DNA of 64,000 nt from Hymenobacter sp. UV11. GTDB lineage: Bacteria > Bacteroidota > Bacteroidia > Cytophagales > Hymenobacteraceae. This document shows, in pieces, positions 25,316 through 33,480 of this stretch. Under the pieces are notes generated by a model. It saw only the letters and a list, made by a program, of their open reading frames with translations. It ran no database searches and had not been told where the DNA came from. The stretch's first letter is position 1, and each line of letters starts with the position of its first letter. The stretch is taken from NCBI RefSeq assembly GCF_004684095.1, contig NZ_SRII01000009.1, positions 124,001-188,000 of the forward strand, given 5' to 3'. A program made the position numbers and the translations under genes.

Positions 25316-27424
25316 CTACTTGCCCGCCACGGGCTTGAAGCTGACGGCCGCGCCGCCGCCCGGCGCCAGCCGCAGCGTGAGCGTTGATTTACTAGTAACT
25401 ACCTGCTTGGTTATCTGGTAGGAGGCGGGGTTTTTCTGCCAGTCGGCGTCCTTGGCATCGGCGTAGATAGTGGCTTCGAAGCGCTGGCCGGGGGGTAGGA
25501 AATCGAGCTTCACGGGCTGGGTGCGGGCATTTTCGTCGGTGATGCTGCCCAAGTACCACTCGTTTTCGCCCTTGGCCTTGCGCACGGTCGTTATATAGTC
25601 GCCAGGCTCGGCGGCCACGATGCGGGTGTCGTCCCAGTCCACGGGCACGTCTTCGATGAATTTGAACGCGTCAGGGTGCGCCTCATAGTTTTCGGGCAGG
25701 TCGGCCGCCATTTGCAGCGGCGAGTACAGCACCACGTACAGGGCTAGCTGCTTGGCCAGCGTGGTGCGCACGCTGCGCTTGCCGGTGGGCTCAAAGTTCT
25801 GGAGCTTAAAAATGCCGGGCGTGTAGTCCATCGGCCCGCCGATGAAGCGGGTGAAGGGCATAATCGTCTCGTGCTCGGGCGGGCTACCGATGCTGAAGGC
25901 GTTGTACTCGTTGCCACGGCCCGCCTCGCCCGACAGCCAGTTGGGGTAGGTGCGCGAGAGGCCAGTGGGCCGCACCGACTCGTGCATATCGACCGTGACG
26001 TGGTGCTTGGCGGCCATCTCGGCCACCCGCACAAAGTGGTTGCTCATCCATTGCCCGTCGTGGTGCTCGCCGCGCGGAATGATGCGGCCCACGTAGCCGG
26101 TTTTTACCGACGGATAGCCGAAGCGGTTCATAAACTGGTAGGCCGTGTCGAGGTGCTGCTCGTAGCTGGTGGCCGAGCCGGAGGTTTCGTTGTGCATAAT
26201 CATCTGCACGCCTTTCGACTGCGCGTAGTCCTTGATTTCCTGCACGTGGAAGTCGGGGTAGGGCGTCACGAAATCAAACACCTGCTCCTTCCAGGCGCCA
26301 AACCAGTCTTCCCATCCCACGTTCCAGCCCTCCACCAGCACACCGGCAATATGGTGCGCGGCCGCAAAGTCGATGTAGCGCTTCACATTGGCGGTGTTGG
26401 CGCCGTGGCGGCCGGTCGGGATAAGGTGGCCCTGCGCGTCGAGCGTGTCGGCGCTATTGGCGTACTTCCAGTCGCTTTTGCCAATCTGCATTTCCCACCA
26501 CACACCCACAAATTTCATCGGCTTTATCCAGTCGGTAGTGGGCAGCTTACTGGGCTCATTCAGGTTGAGAATCAGCTTCGAAGCCAGGATATCGGGCGCC
26601 TTGTCGCTCACGATAATCGTGCGCCAGGGCGTGCGGCTCGGCGCGCGCAAAAACGCCTTACTACCCACCGCGTTGGGCACCAGCCGCGCGGTGAGGCGGT
26701 GGCTGGCGCGGTCTACGTGCAGCTGCATGGCTGGGTAATCGACCTGCGCTGCCTCGTGAATATTCACGTACAGCCCGTCGTCGGCCTTCAGCATGAGGGG
26801 CGTGGCCACGGCCTGCGCGTCGGGCGCGTCGCGCACCGCAATCTCGGTGGAAGCCTTGACCTGCTGCGCGTTATCGACGGCGCTCAGCCTGGACTTGGTG
26901 TACAGGTACTCGTTAGTGTCGTAGTCGCCAGGTATCCAGAACGCCTGGTGGTCGGCGGGCAGGGCAAACTCGGTGAGCTCGTCGCTGACCACGAAGTTGC
27001 CCAGCGCCAGCTGCCGCGGCAGCTCGTAGCGAAACCCTACCCCATCGGCAAACACCCGAAACACCACGTCGAGCCGGCGGCCGGGCGCGGCGGGCTGGCG
27101 CAGGTGCACCGTGAGCTGCTGGTAGTGATTGCGGATGTTTTTGACCTCGCCCCACACCGGCTGCCAGGTTTCGTCCACGTCTTTCACCTCGCTGCCCAGC
27201 AGCGTCAGCGGCCCGTCGAAGCCCTGGCCGCCTTCAAAGGCGAGGCCCAGCCGCGAGGCATTTACCACGGCCTTAGTGCCGTAAGTGACGGCGTAGGTCG
27301 GCTGCCCGGCCGCGAGCATGAAAGTCAATTTCACCTTGCCCTGGCGGGCGGTGAGGGGGGTAGGCGTCTGCGCGGCGGCCGGAAAGCCAGCCGCCAGCAG
27401 CCAGAAAAACAACTGTTTTTTCAT
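25316..27424 (-). CDS. Glycoside hydrolase family 97 (SusB-like alpha-glucosidase)
   Basis: A 702-residue secreted glycosidase. I chose ATG 27422-27424, 51 codons inside the longest frame, because a signal peptide (MKKQLFFWLLAAGFPAAAQ) begins there. GH97 features: N-terminal beta-sandwich with VFADGVGFRYELP, catalytic TIM barrel with MKFVGVWWEMQIG, VLVEGWNVGWEDWFG, IMHNETSG and TGYVG, and a C-terminal barrel-end domain. The glutamates in VEGWN and HNETSG match inverting SusB-type enzymes rather than the retaining galactosidase branch, so alpha-glucosidase activity is the best guess. Gene lies divergent to the isomerase-like gene at 27755. Confidence 0.92.
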   Translation of the reverse strand: MKKQLFFWLLAAGFPAAAQTPTPLTARQGKVKLTFMLAAGQPTYAVTYGTKAVVNASRLGLAFEGGQGFDGPLTLLGSEVKDVDETWQPVWGEVKNIRNHYQQLTVHLRQPAAPGRRLDVVFRVFADGVGFRYELPRQLALGNFVVSDELTEFALPADHQAFWIPGDYDTNEYLYTKSRLSAVDNAQQVKASTEIAVRDAPDAQAVATPLMLKADDGLYVNIHEAAQVDYPAMQLHVDRASHRLTARLVPNAVGSKAFLRAPSRTPWRTIIVSDKAPDILASKLILNLNEPSKLPTTDWIKPMKFVGVWWEMQIGKSDWKYANSADTLDAQGHLIPTGRHGANTANVKRYIDFAAAHHIAGVLVEGWNVGWEDWFGAWKEQVFDFVTPYPDFHVQEIKDYAQSKGVQMIMHNETSGSATSYEQHLDTAYQFMNRFGYPSVKTGYVGRIIPRGEHHDGQWMSNHFVRVAEMAAKHHVTVDMHESVRPTGLSRTYPNWLSGEAGRGNEYNAFSIGSPPEHETIMPFTRFIGGPMDYTPGIFKLQNFEPTGKRSVRTTLAKQLALYVVLYSPLQMAADLPENYEAHPDAFKFIEDVPVDWDDTRIVAAEPGDYITTVRKAKGENEWYLGSITDENARTQPVKLDFLPPGQRFEATIYADAKDADWQKNPASYQITKQVVTSKSTLTLRLAPGGGAAVSFKPVAGK

Positions 27425-27754
27425 GAAATACGCGGCATTTTTTACAAAAGTACGCCCGGTCCTACCCCCCTGCTGGCAGCCAGGAAGGCCTGATTGCTCC
27501 GGCAAAGCCCTGCGGCTGCTCAAACTACCCGCAAAGCTTACTGCTCGATGCGCAGCCTCCTGCGGGTGCACCCACACTGGCCGGGGCTTTGCGCTGCTGG
27601 CAGCGGTGGCGCCCCGCCACTGCGCAAGGCAGCGGGGGTAGCAAACCCGGTATCATTCTTGGTTTATCAATTACGCTAATCTGCTATCTTGCAGCACGTT
27701 TTTGGCCTTTCTTGCCAGCGAAGCACCTTTTCACCACTCCCACCCTTGCTCCCT
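27425..27754. promoter_or_regulatory. Divergent intergenic region with a candidate -7 box for GH97
   Basis: This 330-bp stretch separates the GH97 gene and the forward isomerase-like gene. On the minus strand TACTTTTG (27445-27452) matches TAnnTTTG 20 bp before the GH97 start, but no TTG stands at the -33 distance; the CTACCCC word occupies that spacer. No good match was seen for the forward gene. Confidence 0.35.
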
Positions 27755-28642
27755 ATGACTTCGAGAAGAGAATTTCTAACCTCGGCAGCGCTGCTTTCGG
27801 CCGGCCTGCTAATTGCCCCTTCGCTGTTGGCCTACGACAAGCGCTACATTGGCATTCAGCTCTATACGGTGCGAGAGGCGATGGAGAAAGACCCCGCCGG
27901 CACCCTGGCTCACCTTGCCAAAATTGGCTATAACTCGGTGGAAGGCGCCACCTACACAGGCAGCCAGAAATTTTATGGCATGACGCCACCCGTGTTCGCG
28001 GCCCTGCTCAAGCAGCATGGCCTGATAATGCCCAGCAGCCACCACCGCCTGGGCGAGGAGCAGCAGAACGGCGCGCCCGTGGCTGGTACCATCCTGCACG
28101 AGTGGGACCGCGCCGTGGACGATGCCGCCGCCGTGGGCGTGAAGTACATGGTGTGCGCCTACCTCTCGGAGGCCGAGCGCGGCGGCCTCGACCACTACCA
28201 GAAAATTGCCGAGCAGCTCAACAAGGCCGGCGAGCGCTGCAAAAAAGCGGGCATCCAGCTCTGCTACCACAACCACGATTTTGAGTTTCCAGCCCAGGCC
28301 GGCGGCAAGCGGCCCTACGATATCCTGCTCAACAGCACCGACAAAGACCTGGTGAAGATGGAGTTGGACCTGTATTGGGTTACCAAAGCCGGCCAGGACC
28401 CGCTGGCGCTGTTCAAGCAGCACCCCGGCCGCTTCCCGCTCTGGCACGTCAAGGACATGGCCAAGGACGCGCCGCACTCGTTCACGGAAGTAGGCAACGG
28501 CACGATTGACTTCAAGAAGATATTTGCCCACGCCAACGAGGCCGGCATGAAGTTTTTCTTTGTGGAGCAGGACGCTACCCCCGGCTCGCCGTTCGATAGC
28601 GTCACCCAAAGCATGGCTTACATCAAGAAAAACCTAGTGTAA
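27755..28642 (+). CDS. Secreted TIM-barrel sugar isomerase/epimerase-like protein (Tat signal)
   Basis: A 295-residue AP-endonuclease-2/sugar-isomerase-like barrel. I chose ATG 27755, where the Tat-type leader MTSRREFL and a hydrophobic run begin. Core motifs: GIQLYTVREAM, LAKIGYNSVEG, QLCYHNHDFEF (metal-binding His/Asp region), MELDLYWVTKAG and LWHVKDM (second metal His). The Tat leader suggests it folds in the cytoplasm with a metal and acts in the periplasm. In 3-keto-glycoside pathways proteins of this fold act as lyases or isomerases on keto-sugars; that role here is inferred from neighbours. Closed by the palindrome at 28667-28710. Confidence 0.88.
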   Translation: MTSRREFLTSAALLSAGLLIAPSLLAYDKRYIGIQLYTVREAMEKDPAGTLAHLAKIGYNSVEGATYTGSQKFYGMTPPVFAALLKQHGLIMPSSHHRLGEEQQNGAPVAGTILHEWDRAVDDAAAVGVKYMVCAYLSEAERGGLDHYQKIAEQLNKAGERCKKAGIQLCYHNHDFEFPAQAGGKRPYDILLNSTDKDLVKMELDLYWVTKAGQDPLALFKQHPGRFPLWHVKDMAKDAPHSFTEVGNGTIDFKKIFAHANEAGMKFFFVEQDATPGSPFDSVTQSMAYIKKNLV

Positions 28643-28666
28643 ATCAAGTTTACGCCAAGCTTCATA

Positions 28667-28710
28667 AAAACGCCGCGACAGAAACCAATTGGTTTCTGTC
28701 GCGGCGTTTT
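28667..28710. terminator. Perfect 44-bp palindrome between convergent genes
   Basis: The whole segment is self-complementary (22-bp halves, no spacer) and ends in TTTT on both strands. It lies between the forward isomerase-like gene and the reverse DUF1080 gene, a bidirectional terminator by position and by T-tracts. Confidence 0.8.
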
Positions 28711-28727
28711 GCCTTTAGAGACGATAT

Positions 28728-29522
28728 CTACTTAACGGCCTGGCTCATGGCTGGCACTTCCCGAATCCAGATGTTACGGAAGCTTAGCGGCTCGCTCTTG
28801 TCGCCGTGGGCTTGCAGCTTGATGGGGGCCGGGCCGTGCTGTTTGCTGTACGAGGGCTTGCCGATGTACTGCGTGGGGCCCATTAGGGCAGTGTTGTTCT
28901 GCACCAGCACGCCATTAAAAAGCACCGTGACGCGGGCCGGCGTGGCCATCGCCCCGCTGCCATCGAAGGTCGGCGCGGTCCATAGCACGTCGTAGGTCTG
29001 CCACTCGCCGGGCGGGCGGGCGGGGTTCACGAGCGGCGCAAACTGCTTGTAGACGCTGCCCGCCATGCCATTGACGTATGTTTTGTTGTTATACGCATCC
29101 AGAATCTGCAGCTCGTAGCCCAGGTCGCCCTCGCCGAGCGAAGCCAGGAAGATGCCGCTGTTGCCGCGCGCCTGCCCGGTGCCCGAAATATTAGCCGGGA
29201 TGCGCCACTCCAGGTGCAGCTGGTAGCTGCCAAAGGAGCGCTTGGTTTCGATGTTACCGGTGGCCTTATTCACCGTCAGGATGTTGTCCTTTACTATCCA
29301 CTGGGCGGGCGTGTGGTCTTTGGTCATCACCCACTGGTCGAGGTTTTTACCGTTGAAGAGCACGACGGCGTCCGACGGGGCTTCGCCGCTGGTTTTGCCG
29401 GGCGTCACCACTTTGGGCACAGGCTCCCACACTTCGGTGTCTTCAGGCTTGCCGGCCTGCTGCGCGTGCGCTACCCCCCCGCTACCGGCCAAGGCGGCCG
29501 CAAGTATCAACCAGGTTTTCAT
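28728..29522 (-). CDS. DUF1080 protein: 3-keto-glycoside lyase/2-hydroxy-glucal hydratase family
   Basis: A 264-residue secreted protein starting with the signal peptide MKTWLILAAALAGSGGVAHA; I chose ATG 29520-29522 for that reason. DUF1080 (jelly-roll lectin fold) features are VVLFNGKNLDQW, SYQLHLEWRIP, GNSGIFLA, YELQILDAYNN, PPGEWQTYDV and PIKLQAHGD plus FRNIWIRE. The family has been renamed for 3-keto-alpha-glucoside 1,2-lyase and 3-keto-2-hydroxy-glucal hydratase activities, which cleave glycosides oxidised at C3. Its neighbours (oxidoreductases, isomerase-like proteins, cytochrome) fit such a pathway. Its exact reaction cannot be told from sequence. Confidence 0.88.
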   Translation of the reverse strand: MKTWLILAAALAGSGGVAHAQQAGKPEDTEVWEPVPKVVTPGKTSGEAPSDAVVLFNGKNLDQWVMTKDHTPAQWIVKDNILTVNKATGNIETKRSFGSYQLHLEWRIPANISGTGQARGNSGIFLASLGEGDLGYELQILDAYNNKTYVNGMAGSVYKQFAPLVNPARPPGEWQTYDVLWTAPTFDGSGAMATPARVTVLFNGVLVQNNTALMGPTQYIGKPSYSKQHGPAPIKLQAHGDKSEPLSFRNIWIREVPAMSQAVK

Positions 29523-29552
29523 GGTGTTGAATGAGTTAAGTGTATAAATCTG

Positions 29553-29663
29553 GTAGCGCGAGCTTTCCAATTTCGTGCGCAAGCCCAGCGAGCAGGTAAA
29601 ATTGCGTGGCGCGAACGACGATGCTCGCTGGGCTCGCGCACGAAATTGGAAAGCTCGCGCTAC
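29553..29663. repeat. Dispersed long hairpin, family B, copy 1
   Basis: 42-bp arms (29553-29594 and 29622-29663, one mismatch) with a 27-bp loop. The outer words GTAGCGCGA and TCGCGCTAC are shared with the element at 30639-30742, so the two are copies of one repeat family about 1.1 kb apart. It lies between two reverse genes. Confidence 0.75.
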
Positions 29664-29666
29664 TGC

Positions 29667-30554
29667 TCACACGTCGCAGAGCTGCACGGCCTGGCGCAAT
29701 GAAGCCAGCTTATCAGCCTGCCGCGGCACAAATTCCTGGGCCACGTAGCCCGTGAAGCCGGTGGCTTTAATGGCCCGCATAATGGCGGGGTAGTTCAACT
29801 CCTGCTGGTCGTCGAGCTCGTGGCGACCCGGCACGCCGGCCGTGTGGTAGTGCGCGAGGTAGGGGTGAAAATCGGTAATGTTGCGAATGATATCTCCCTC
29901 ATCAATTTGCATGTGGTAGATGTCAAACAGCAGCTTGAAGTGCTCGGAACCCAGCTTTTTGGCCAGCGCCACGCCCCATGAAGTGCGGTCGCACTGGTAG
30001 TCTTTGTGGTCAATTTTGCTATTGAGCAGCTCCATCACCAGCACTACTTTGTGCTTGGCAGCGAGTTCCAGCAGCGGCGTGAGGCCCTGCACGCAGTTGG
30101 CCCAGCCGGTTTCGTCGCTCATGCCCCGGCGGCTGCCGCTGAAGCAAATTAGGTTGGTGTAGCCGGCCTGGCCCACCAGCGGAATCATCTCGGCGTATTG
30201 CTTTTGCAGCTGCGCATGAAACCGCGGGTCGTTGAAGCCGTCGGTAAGGTTGATTTCGGCGCCGTTGCACATGGGCGAGTCGAGGCCGTATTTTTTCAGC
30301 GTCGGCCACTCCTTCGGGCCTACCAGGTCAATGCCCTTGAGGCCCATTTCTTTGGCAGCGGCGCAGAGCTGGTCAAGCGTCAGGTTTTGGTAGCACCAGC
30401 GGCACACCGACTGCTTAATATTATTTTTCAGCGCGGAGGTGGGCGTCATGGCAGGGGCGGCCGCAGTCGCTTTTAGCGCGCCGGCTACCCCTACCGCGGC
30501 CGTGCCAGCCAGCACATTCTTGAGCATTGTTCGGCGAGTGGGAAGTGCGGGCAT
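29667..30554 (-). CDS. TIM-barrel hydroxypyruvate-isomerase-like protein (Tat-type signal)
   Basis: A 295-residue sugar isomerase/epimerase-like barrel. The ATG at 30552-30554 gives a leader with TRRTMLKNVLAG and a hydrophobic alanine-rich run, as in Tat signals. Core motifs: SVCRWCYQNLTLDQLC, GLKGIDLVGP, LICFSGSRRGM, VLVMELLNSKIDHKDY (Glu metal ligand), LLFDIYHMQIDEGD and HYHTAGVPGRHELDDQQELNY, the last two typical of the hydroxypyruvate isomerase branch. Its true substrate is probably a keto-sugar given the locus. Flanked on both sides by family-B hairpins, so it is likely a separate transcription unit. Confidence 0.88.
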   Translation of the reverse strand: MPALPTRRTMLKNVLAGTAAVGVAGALKATAAAPAMTPTSALKNNIKQSVCRWCYQNLTLDQLCAAAKEMGLKGIDLVGPKEWPTLKKYGLDSPMCNGAEINLTDGFNDPRFHAQLQKQYAEMIPLVGQAGYTNLICFSGSRRGMSDETGWANCVQGLTPLLELAAKHKVVLVMELLNSKIDHKDYQCDRTSWGVALAKKLGSEHFKLLFDIYHMQIDEGDIIRNITDFHPYLAHYHTAGVPGRHELDDQQELNYPAIMRAIKATGFTGYVAQEFVPRQADKLASLRQAVQLCDV

Positions 30555-30638
30555 GGCAGAATAAAGAAGGGGTAGGGCGGAAAAAACAAGCACGCAGCTA
30601 GCTGGTAATCAACGCGCTTTGCAGGAAGCAAGCAGTAA

Positions 30639-30742
30639 GTAGCGCGAATTTTCCAGTTCGTGCGCGAGCACAGCGAGCGTCGTCGTTCGCACCGCGCGGT
30701 GCCGCTTGCTCGCTGGCGCTCGAACTGGAAAGTTCGCGCTAC
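30639..30742. repeat. Dispersed long hairpin, family B, copy 2
   Basis: Outer 22-bp arms (30639-30660 and 30721-30742, one mismatch) enclose a loop with its own small palindrome ACCGCGCGGT (30691-30700). The outer arms share GTAGCGCGA with the copy at 29553. It lies just downstream of the cytochrome c gene on the minus strand. Confidence 0.7.
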
Positions 30743-30749
30743 TCGCTAC

Positions 30750-31229
30750 CTACTTCAGGCTCAGAATATACTTGGTCATTTCCTTAGCATCGCCCAGCGA
30801 TAGCGCCGGATGAGCCGACATCGGAATTTCGCCCCAGTGGCCCTTACCCCCCGTAATTACGCGGTTGGCGAGCATGGCAATGTTGGCGTCGGTGGCGGGG
30901 TATTTGGCGGCTACGTCTTTGTAGGCGGGGCCCACCAGCTTCACATCTTCCTTGTGACAGCCCAGGCAGTCGGAACCCGCAATCAACTTGGCGCCCGCCG
31001 CCGTCATGCCGCCGGTGTGAGCGGTGCCAATTTTCATGGCGTTGGTATCAACCTGAGCCTGCTCGTTCACGGCGCTCAGGCGGCGGTCGGCCGCGCTGTC
31101 GCTATTCATTGGGCCGGCTTCGCCTGGCTTATCGTTGGTACGGGCCGTGTCGGCACCGTCGGGTTTGTAGCCGGAGTCGCAAGCGGCAAGCAGCGCGCAG
31201 GCGCTGAGGAAAAGGACGACTTTTTTCAT
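30750..31229 (-). CDS. Monoheme cytochrome c lipoprotein
   Basis: A 159-residue envelope electron carrier. A lipobox LAAC gives lipidated Cys17; a polar linker (20-75) follows; the class I cytochrome domain has heme motif CLGCH at 88-92 and a likely distal Met in GEIPMSAHP. It lies 12 bp after the isomerase-like gene 31242-32294, in the operon with the oxidoreductase and permease. The likely role is to accept electrons from the GMC dehydrogenase at the end of the cluster; this is inferred from the gene order. Confidence 0.92.
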   Translation of the reverse strand: MKKVVLFLSACALLAACDSGYKPDGADTARTNDKPGEAGPMNSDSAADRRLSAVNEQAQVDTNAMKIGTAHTGGMTAAGAKLIAGSDCLGCHKEDVKLVGPAYKDVAAKYPATDANIAMLANRVITGGKGHWGEIPMSAHPALSLGDAKEMTKYILSLK

Positions 31230-31241
31230 GAGCAGGTAGAA

Positions 31242-32294
31242 TTACAGCCCCAGTAGGGTGCGGTTAAAATTGGCATCGGTAGCGGTGCCGGCAAAGTCGT
31301 CGAAGGCCTTATCGGTGACGCGAATAATGTGGTCTTTGATAAACTGGGCGCCCTCGCGGGCGCCGTCCTCCGAGTTTTTAATGGCGCATTCCCACTCCAG
31401 CACGGCCCAGCCGGGGAAGTTATACTGGGCCATTTTACTGAAAATAGCCTTGAAATCGACCTGCCCATCGCCCAAAGAGCGGAAGCGGCCGGCGCGGTTC
31501 AGCCAGCTCTGGTAGCCGCCGTACACGCCCTGCCGCCCGGTGGGGTTAAACTCGGCGTCCTTGACGTGGAACATCTTAATACGCTCGTGGTAGATGTCGA
31601 TATAATCGAGGTAGTCAAGGCATTGCAGCACGAAGTGCGAGGGGTCATAGAGCAGGCAGGCGCGCGGGTGGTCGTTGACCTCGGTCAGGAACATCTCGTA
31701 GCTGATGCCGTCGTGCAGGTCCTCGCCGGGGTGAATCTCGTAGCACAGGTCAACCCCCTCATTCTCAAACTCATCCAGAATAGGTAGCCAGCGGCGACCC
31801 AGCTCCGTGAAGCCTTCCTCGACCAAGCCAGCCGGGCGCTGGGGCCAGGGGTAGACCATCGGCCAGAGCAGCGCGCCGCTGAATGTGGCGTGCGCTTTCA
31901 GGCCCAGCCGGCGCGAGGCCTTGGCGGCGTAGGTGAGCTGCTGGGTGGCCCATTGCTGGCGCGCCACGGGGTTGTTGCGCACTGCCTCCGGCGCAAAGCC
32001 GTCGAACAGCTTGTCGTAGACCGGGTTCACGGCCACCAGCTGGCCCTGCAAGTGGGTCGATAGCTCCGTGATTTCCAGGCCAGCGGCCTGCACTTTGCCC
32101 TTGAGCTCGTCGGCGTAGGTCTGGCTTTCGGCCGCCAGCTGCAAGTCGATGAAGCGTTTGTCGCCGGTGGGCAGCTGAATCCCCTTGAAGCCCAGGTCTT
32201 TGGCCCAGGCACAGATGCCGTCCAGGCTATTGAACGGCGCGTGGTCGCCGATAAACTGGGCGATAAAAACGGCGGGACCTTGGATGGTAGTCAT
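31242..32294 (-). CDS. Cytoplasmic TIM-barrel sugar isomerase/epimerase-like protein
   Basis: A 350-residue barrel with no signal peptide, so cytoplasmic. Motifs: AWAKDLGFKGIQLP, LQGQLVAVNPVYD, CYEIHPGEDLHDG (metal-binding Glu/His), CLLYDPSHFVLQ, FHVKDAEFNP and a C-terminal WECAIKNSEDGAREGA. This longer branch of the sugar phosphate isomerase/epimerase group regularly accompanies Gfo/Idh/MocA oxidoreductases. Spacing is 10 bp to the oxidoreductase upstream and 12 bp to cytochrome c downstream, so it is within one operon. Confidence 0.9.
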   Translation of the reverse strand: MTTIQGPAVFIAQFIGDHAPFNSLDGICAWAKDLGFKGIQLPTGDKRFIDLQLAAESQTYADELKGKVQAAGLEITELSTHLQGQLVAVNPVYDKLFDGFAPEAVRNNPVARQQWATQQLTYAAKASRRLGLKAHATFSGALLWPMVYPWPQRPAGLVEEGFTELGRRWLPILDEFENEGVDLCYEIHPGEDLHDGISYEMFLTEVNDHPRACLLYDPSHFVLQCLDYLDYIDIYHERIKMFHVKDAEFNPTGRQGVYGGYQSWLNRAGRFRSLGDGQVDFKAIFSKMAQYNFPGWAVLEWECAIKNSEDGAREGAQFIKDHIIRVTDKAFDDFAGTATDANFNRTLLGL

Positions 32295-32304
32295 AGGGCA
32301 AAAA

Positions 32305-33456
32305 TCAGACGGTGAACTCAGTCCATTTCTCCGTGGAGCGGCCCGAGGCGATGACGTTTTCGATAAAGGCCATGCCGCGCACGCCTTCCTTGATGCTGGG
32401 GTAATCGAGGGCTTCGGGGGGGGGTAGGGTGCCGGCGTCGCGCGCCAGCACGCACAGCGCGAAGTTGCGGTAGAGGTTGGCGAAGGCTTCGAGGTAGCCT
32501 TCGGGGTGGCCCGAGGGGGTACGGGTGTTGTGCTGCGCCGCCGCGCCCACGTAGCCAGTGCCCGCGCGCCAGATTTCGGTGGGCTTGTCGAGCCACTTCA
32601 CCTGCAAGGTGTTGGCATCGACCTGCTGCCACTCCAGCCCGCCCTGGTCGCCGTAGACCCGGATTTTGACGTTGTTCTCCTCTCCTGCTGCTATTTGCGT
32701 GGCTATCAGCACAGCGCTGGCGCCATTGCTGAGCTTGAGCAGCACCGCGCCGTCGTCGTCGAGCCGGCGGCCGGCCACTACCGTGTTGATATCGGCGCAA
32801 AGCTTCACTACCTCCAAGCCGGTCACGTATTCGAGCAGGTTGAAAGCGTGGGTGCCGATGTCGCCCATGGCGCCGGCTATGCCGCTCTTGGCCGGGTCGG
32901 TGCGCCAGGCGGCCTGCTTGTTGTCGCCACCTTCCTCGGGACGGCTCAGCCAGCCCTGCGGATACTCTACGTAGGCCTTGCGAATGGGACCCAACACGTT
33001 GCTGGCCAGCATTTCGCGGGCCTGCTTCACCATCGGGTAGCCAGTGTAGGTGTGGGTGAGGCACAGCAGGCGGCCGCTGGCATCGGCCACAGTTTGCAAC
33101 TGCTTAGCCTCGGCCAGCGAGAACGTCATGGGCTTGTCCAAGATGACATCGAAACCACTTTCCAGGGCCAGGCGGGCGGGTTCGAAGTGCTGGTGATTGG
33201 GCGTCACGATGGCGATTACCTGCACGCGCTCGGCGGCGGGGCGCGCCTTTTCCTGCGCAATCAGGTCCTGGTAAGAGCCGTACACGCGGTCGGGCGCCAG
33301 GCCCAGCAACTCGCCTGCGGCCTTCGATTTGGTGGGGTCGCTGCTAAAGGCGCCGGCCTTGAGCTCATACAGGCTGTCGAGGGCGGCTGCAATGCGGTGC
33401 ACGGCCCCAATAAAGGCGCCCGGCCCGCCCCCAATCATGGCCAGTCGTAGTTTCAT
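32305..33456 (-). CDS. Gfo/Idh/MocA family sugar oxidoreductase
   Basis: A 383-residue NAD(P)-dependent dehydrogenase, no signal peptide. The Rossmann motif AMIGGGPGAFIGAVHR lies near residues 6-21, the conserved EKP-equivalent is LDKPMTF (about 110-116), and the dimerisation/active part contains GAMGDIGTHAFNLLEYVTG with the catalytic Asp and His. Such enzymes oxidise or reduce sugars at C3 or myo-inositol at C2 and could reduce the 3-keto product in the cytoplasm. A run of nine G/C (around 32416-32424) encodes LPPPE. 10 bp overlap-free spacing to its neighbours shows co-transcription. Confidence 0.92.
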   Translation of the reverse strand: MKLRLAMIGGGPGAFIGAVHRIAAALDSLYELKAGAFSSDPTKSKAAGELLGLAPDRVYGSYQDLIAQEKARPAAERVQVIAIVTPNHQHFEPARLALESGFDVILDKPMTFSLAEAKQLQTVADASGRLLCLTHTYTGYPMVKQAREMLASNVLGPIRKAYVEYPQGWLSRPEEGGDNKQAAWRTDPAKSGIAGAMGDIGTHAFNLLEYVTGLEVVKLCADINTVVAGRRLDDDGAVLLKLSNGASAVLIATQIAAGEENNVKIRVYGDQGGLEWQQVDANTLQVKWLDKPTEIWRAGTGYVGAAAQHNTRTPSGHPEGYLEAFANLYRNFALCVLARDAGTLPPPEALDYPSIKEGVRGMAFIENVIASGRSTEKWTEFTV

Positions 33457-33480
33457 GCGGTAGTTCAGAAAGTGAAAGAC

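Noticed and set aside
25871..27493. Long open frame opposite the GH97 gene (540 codons)
   Set aside because: It is an antisense shadow of the GH97 coding sequence: GC-rich codon bias keeps the opposite frame open, and the composition is His/Gly/Val-rich with no motifs.
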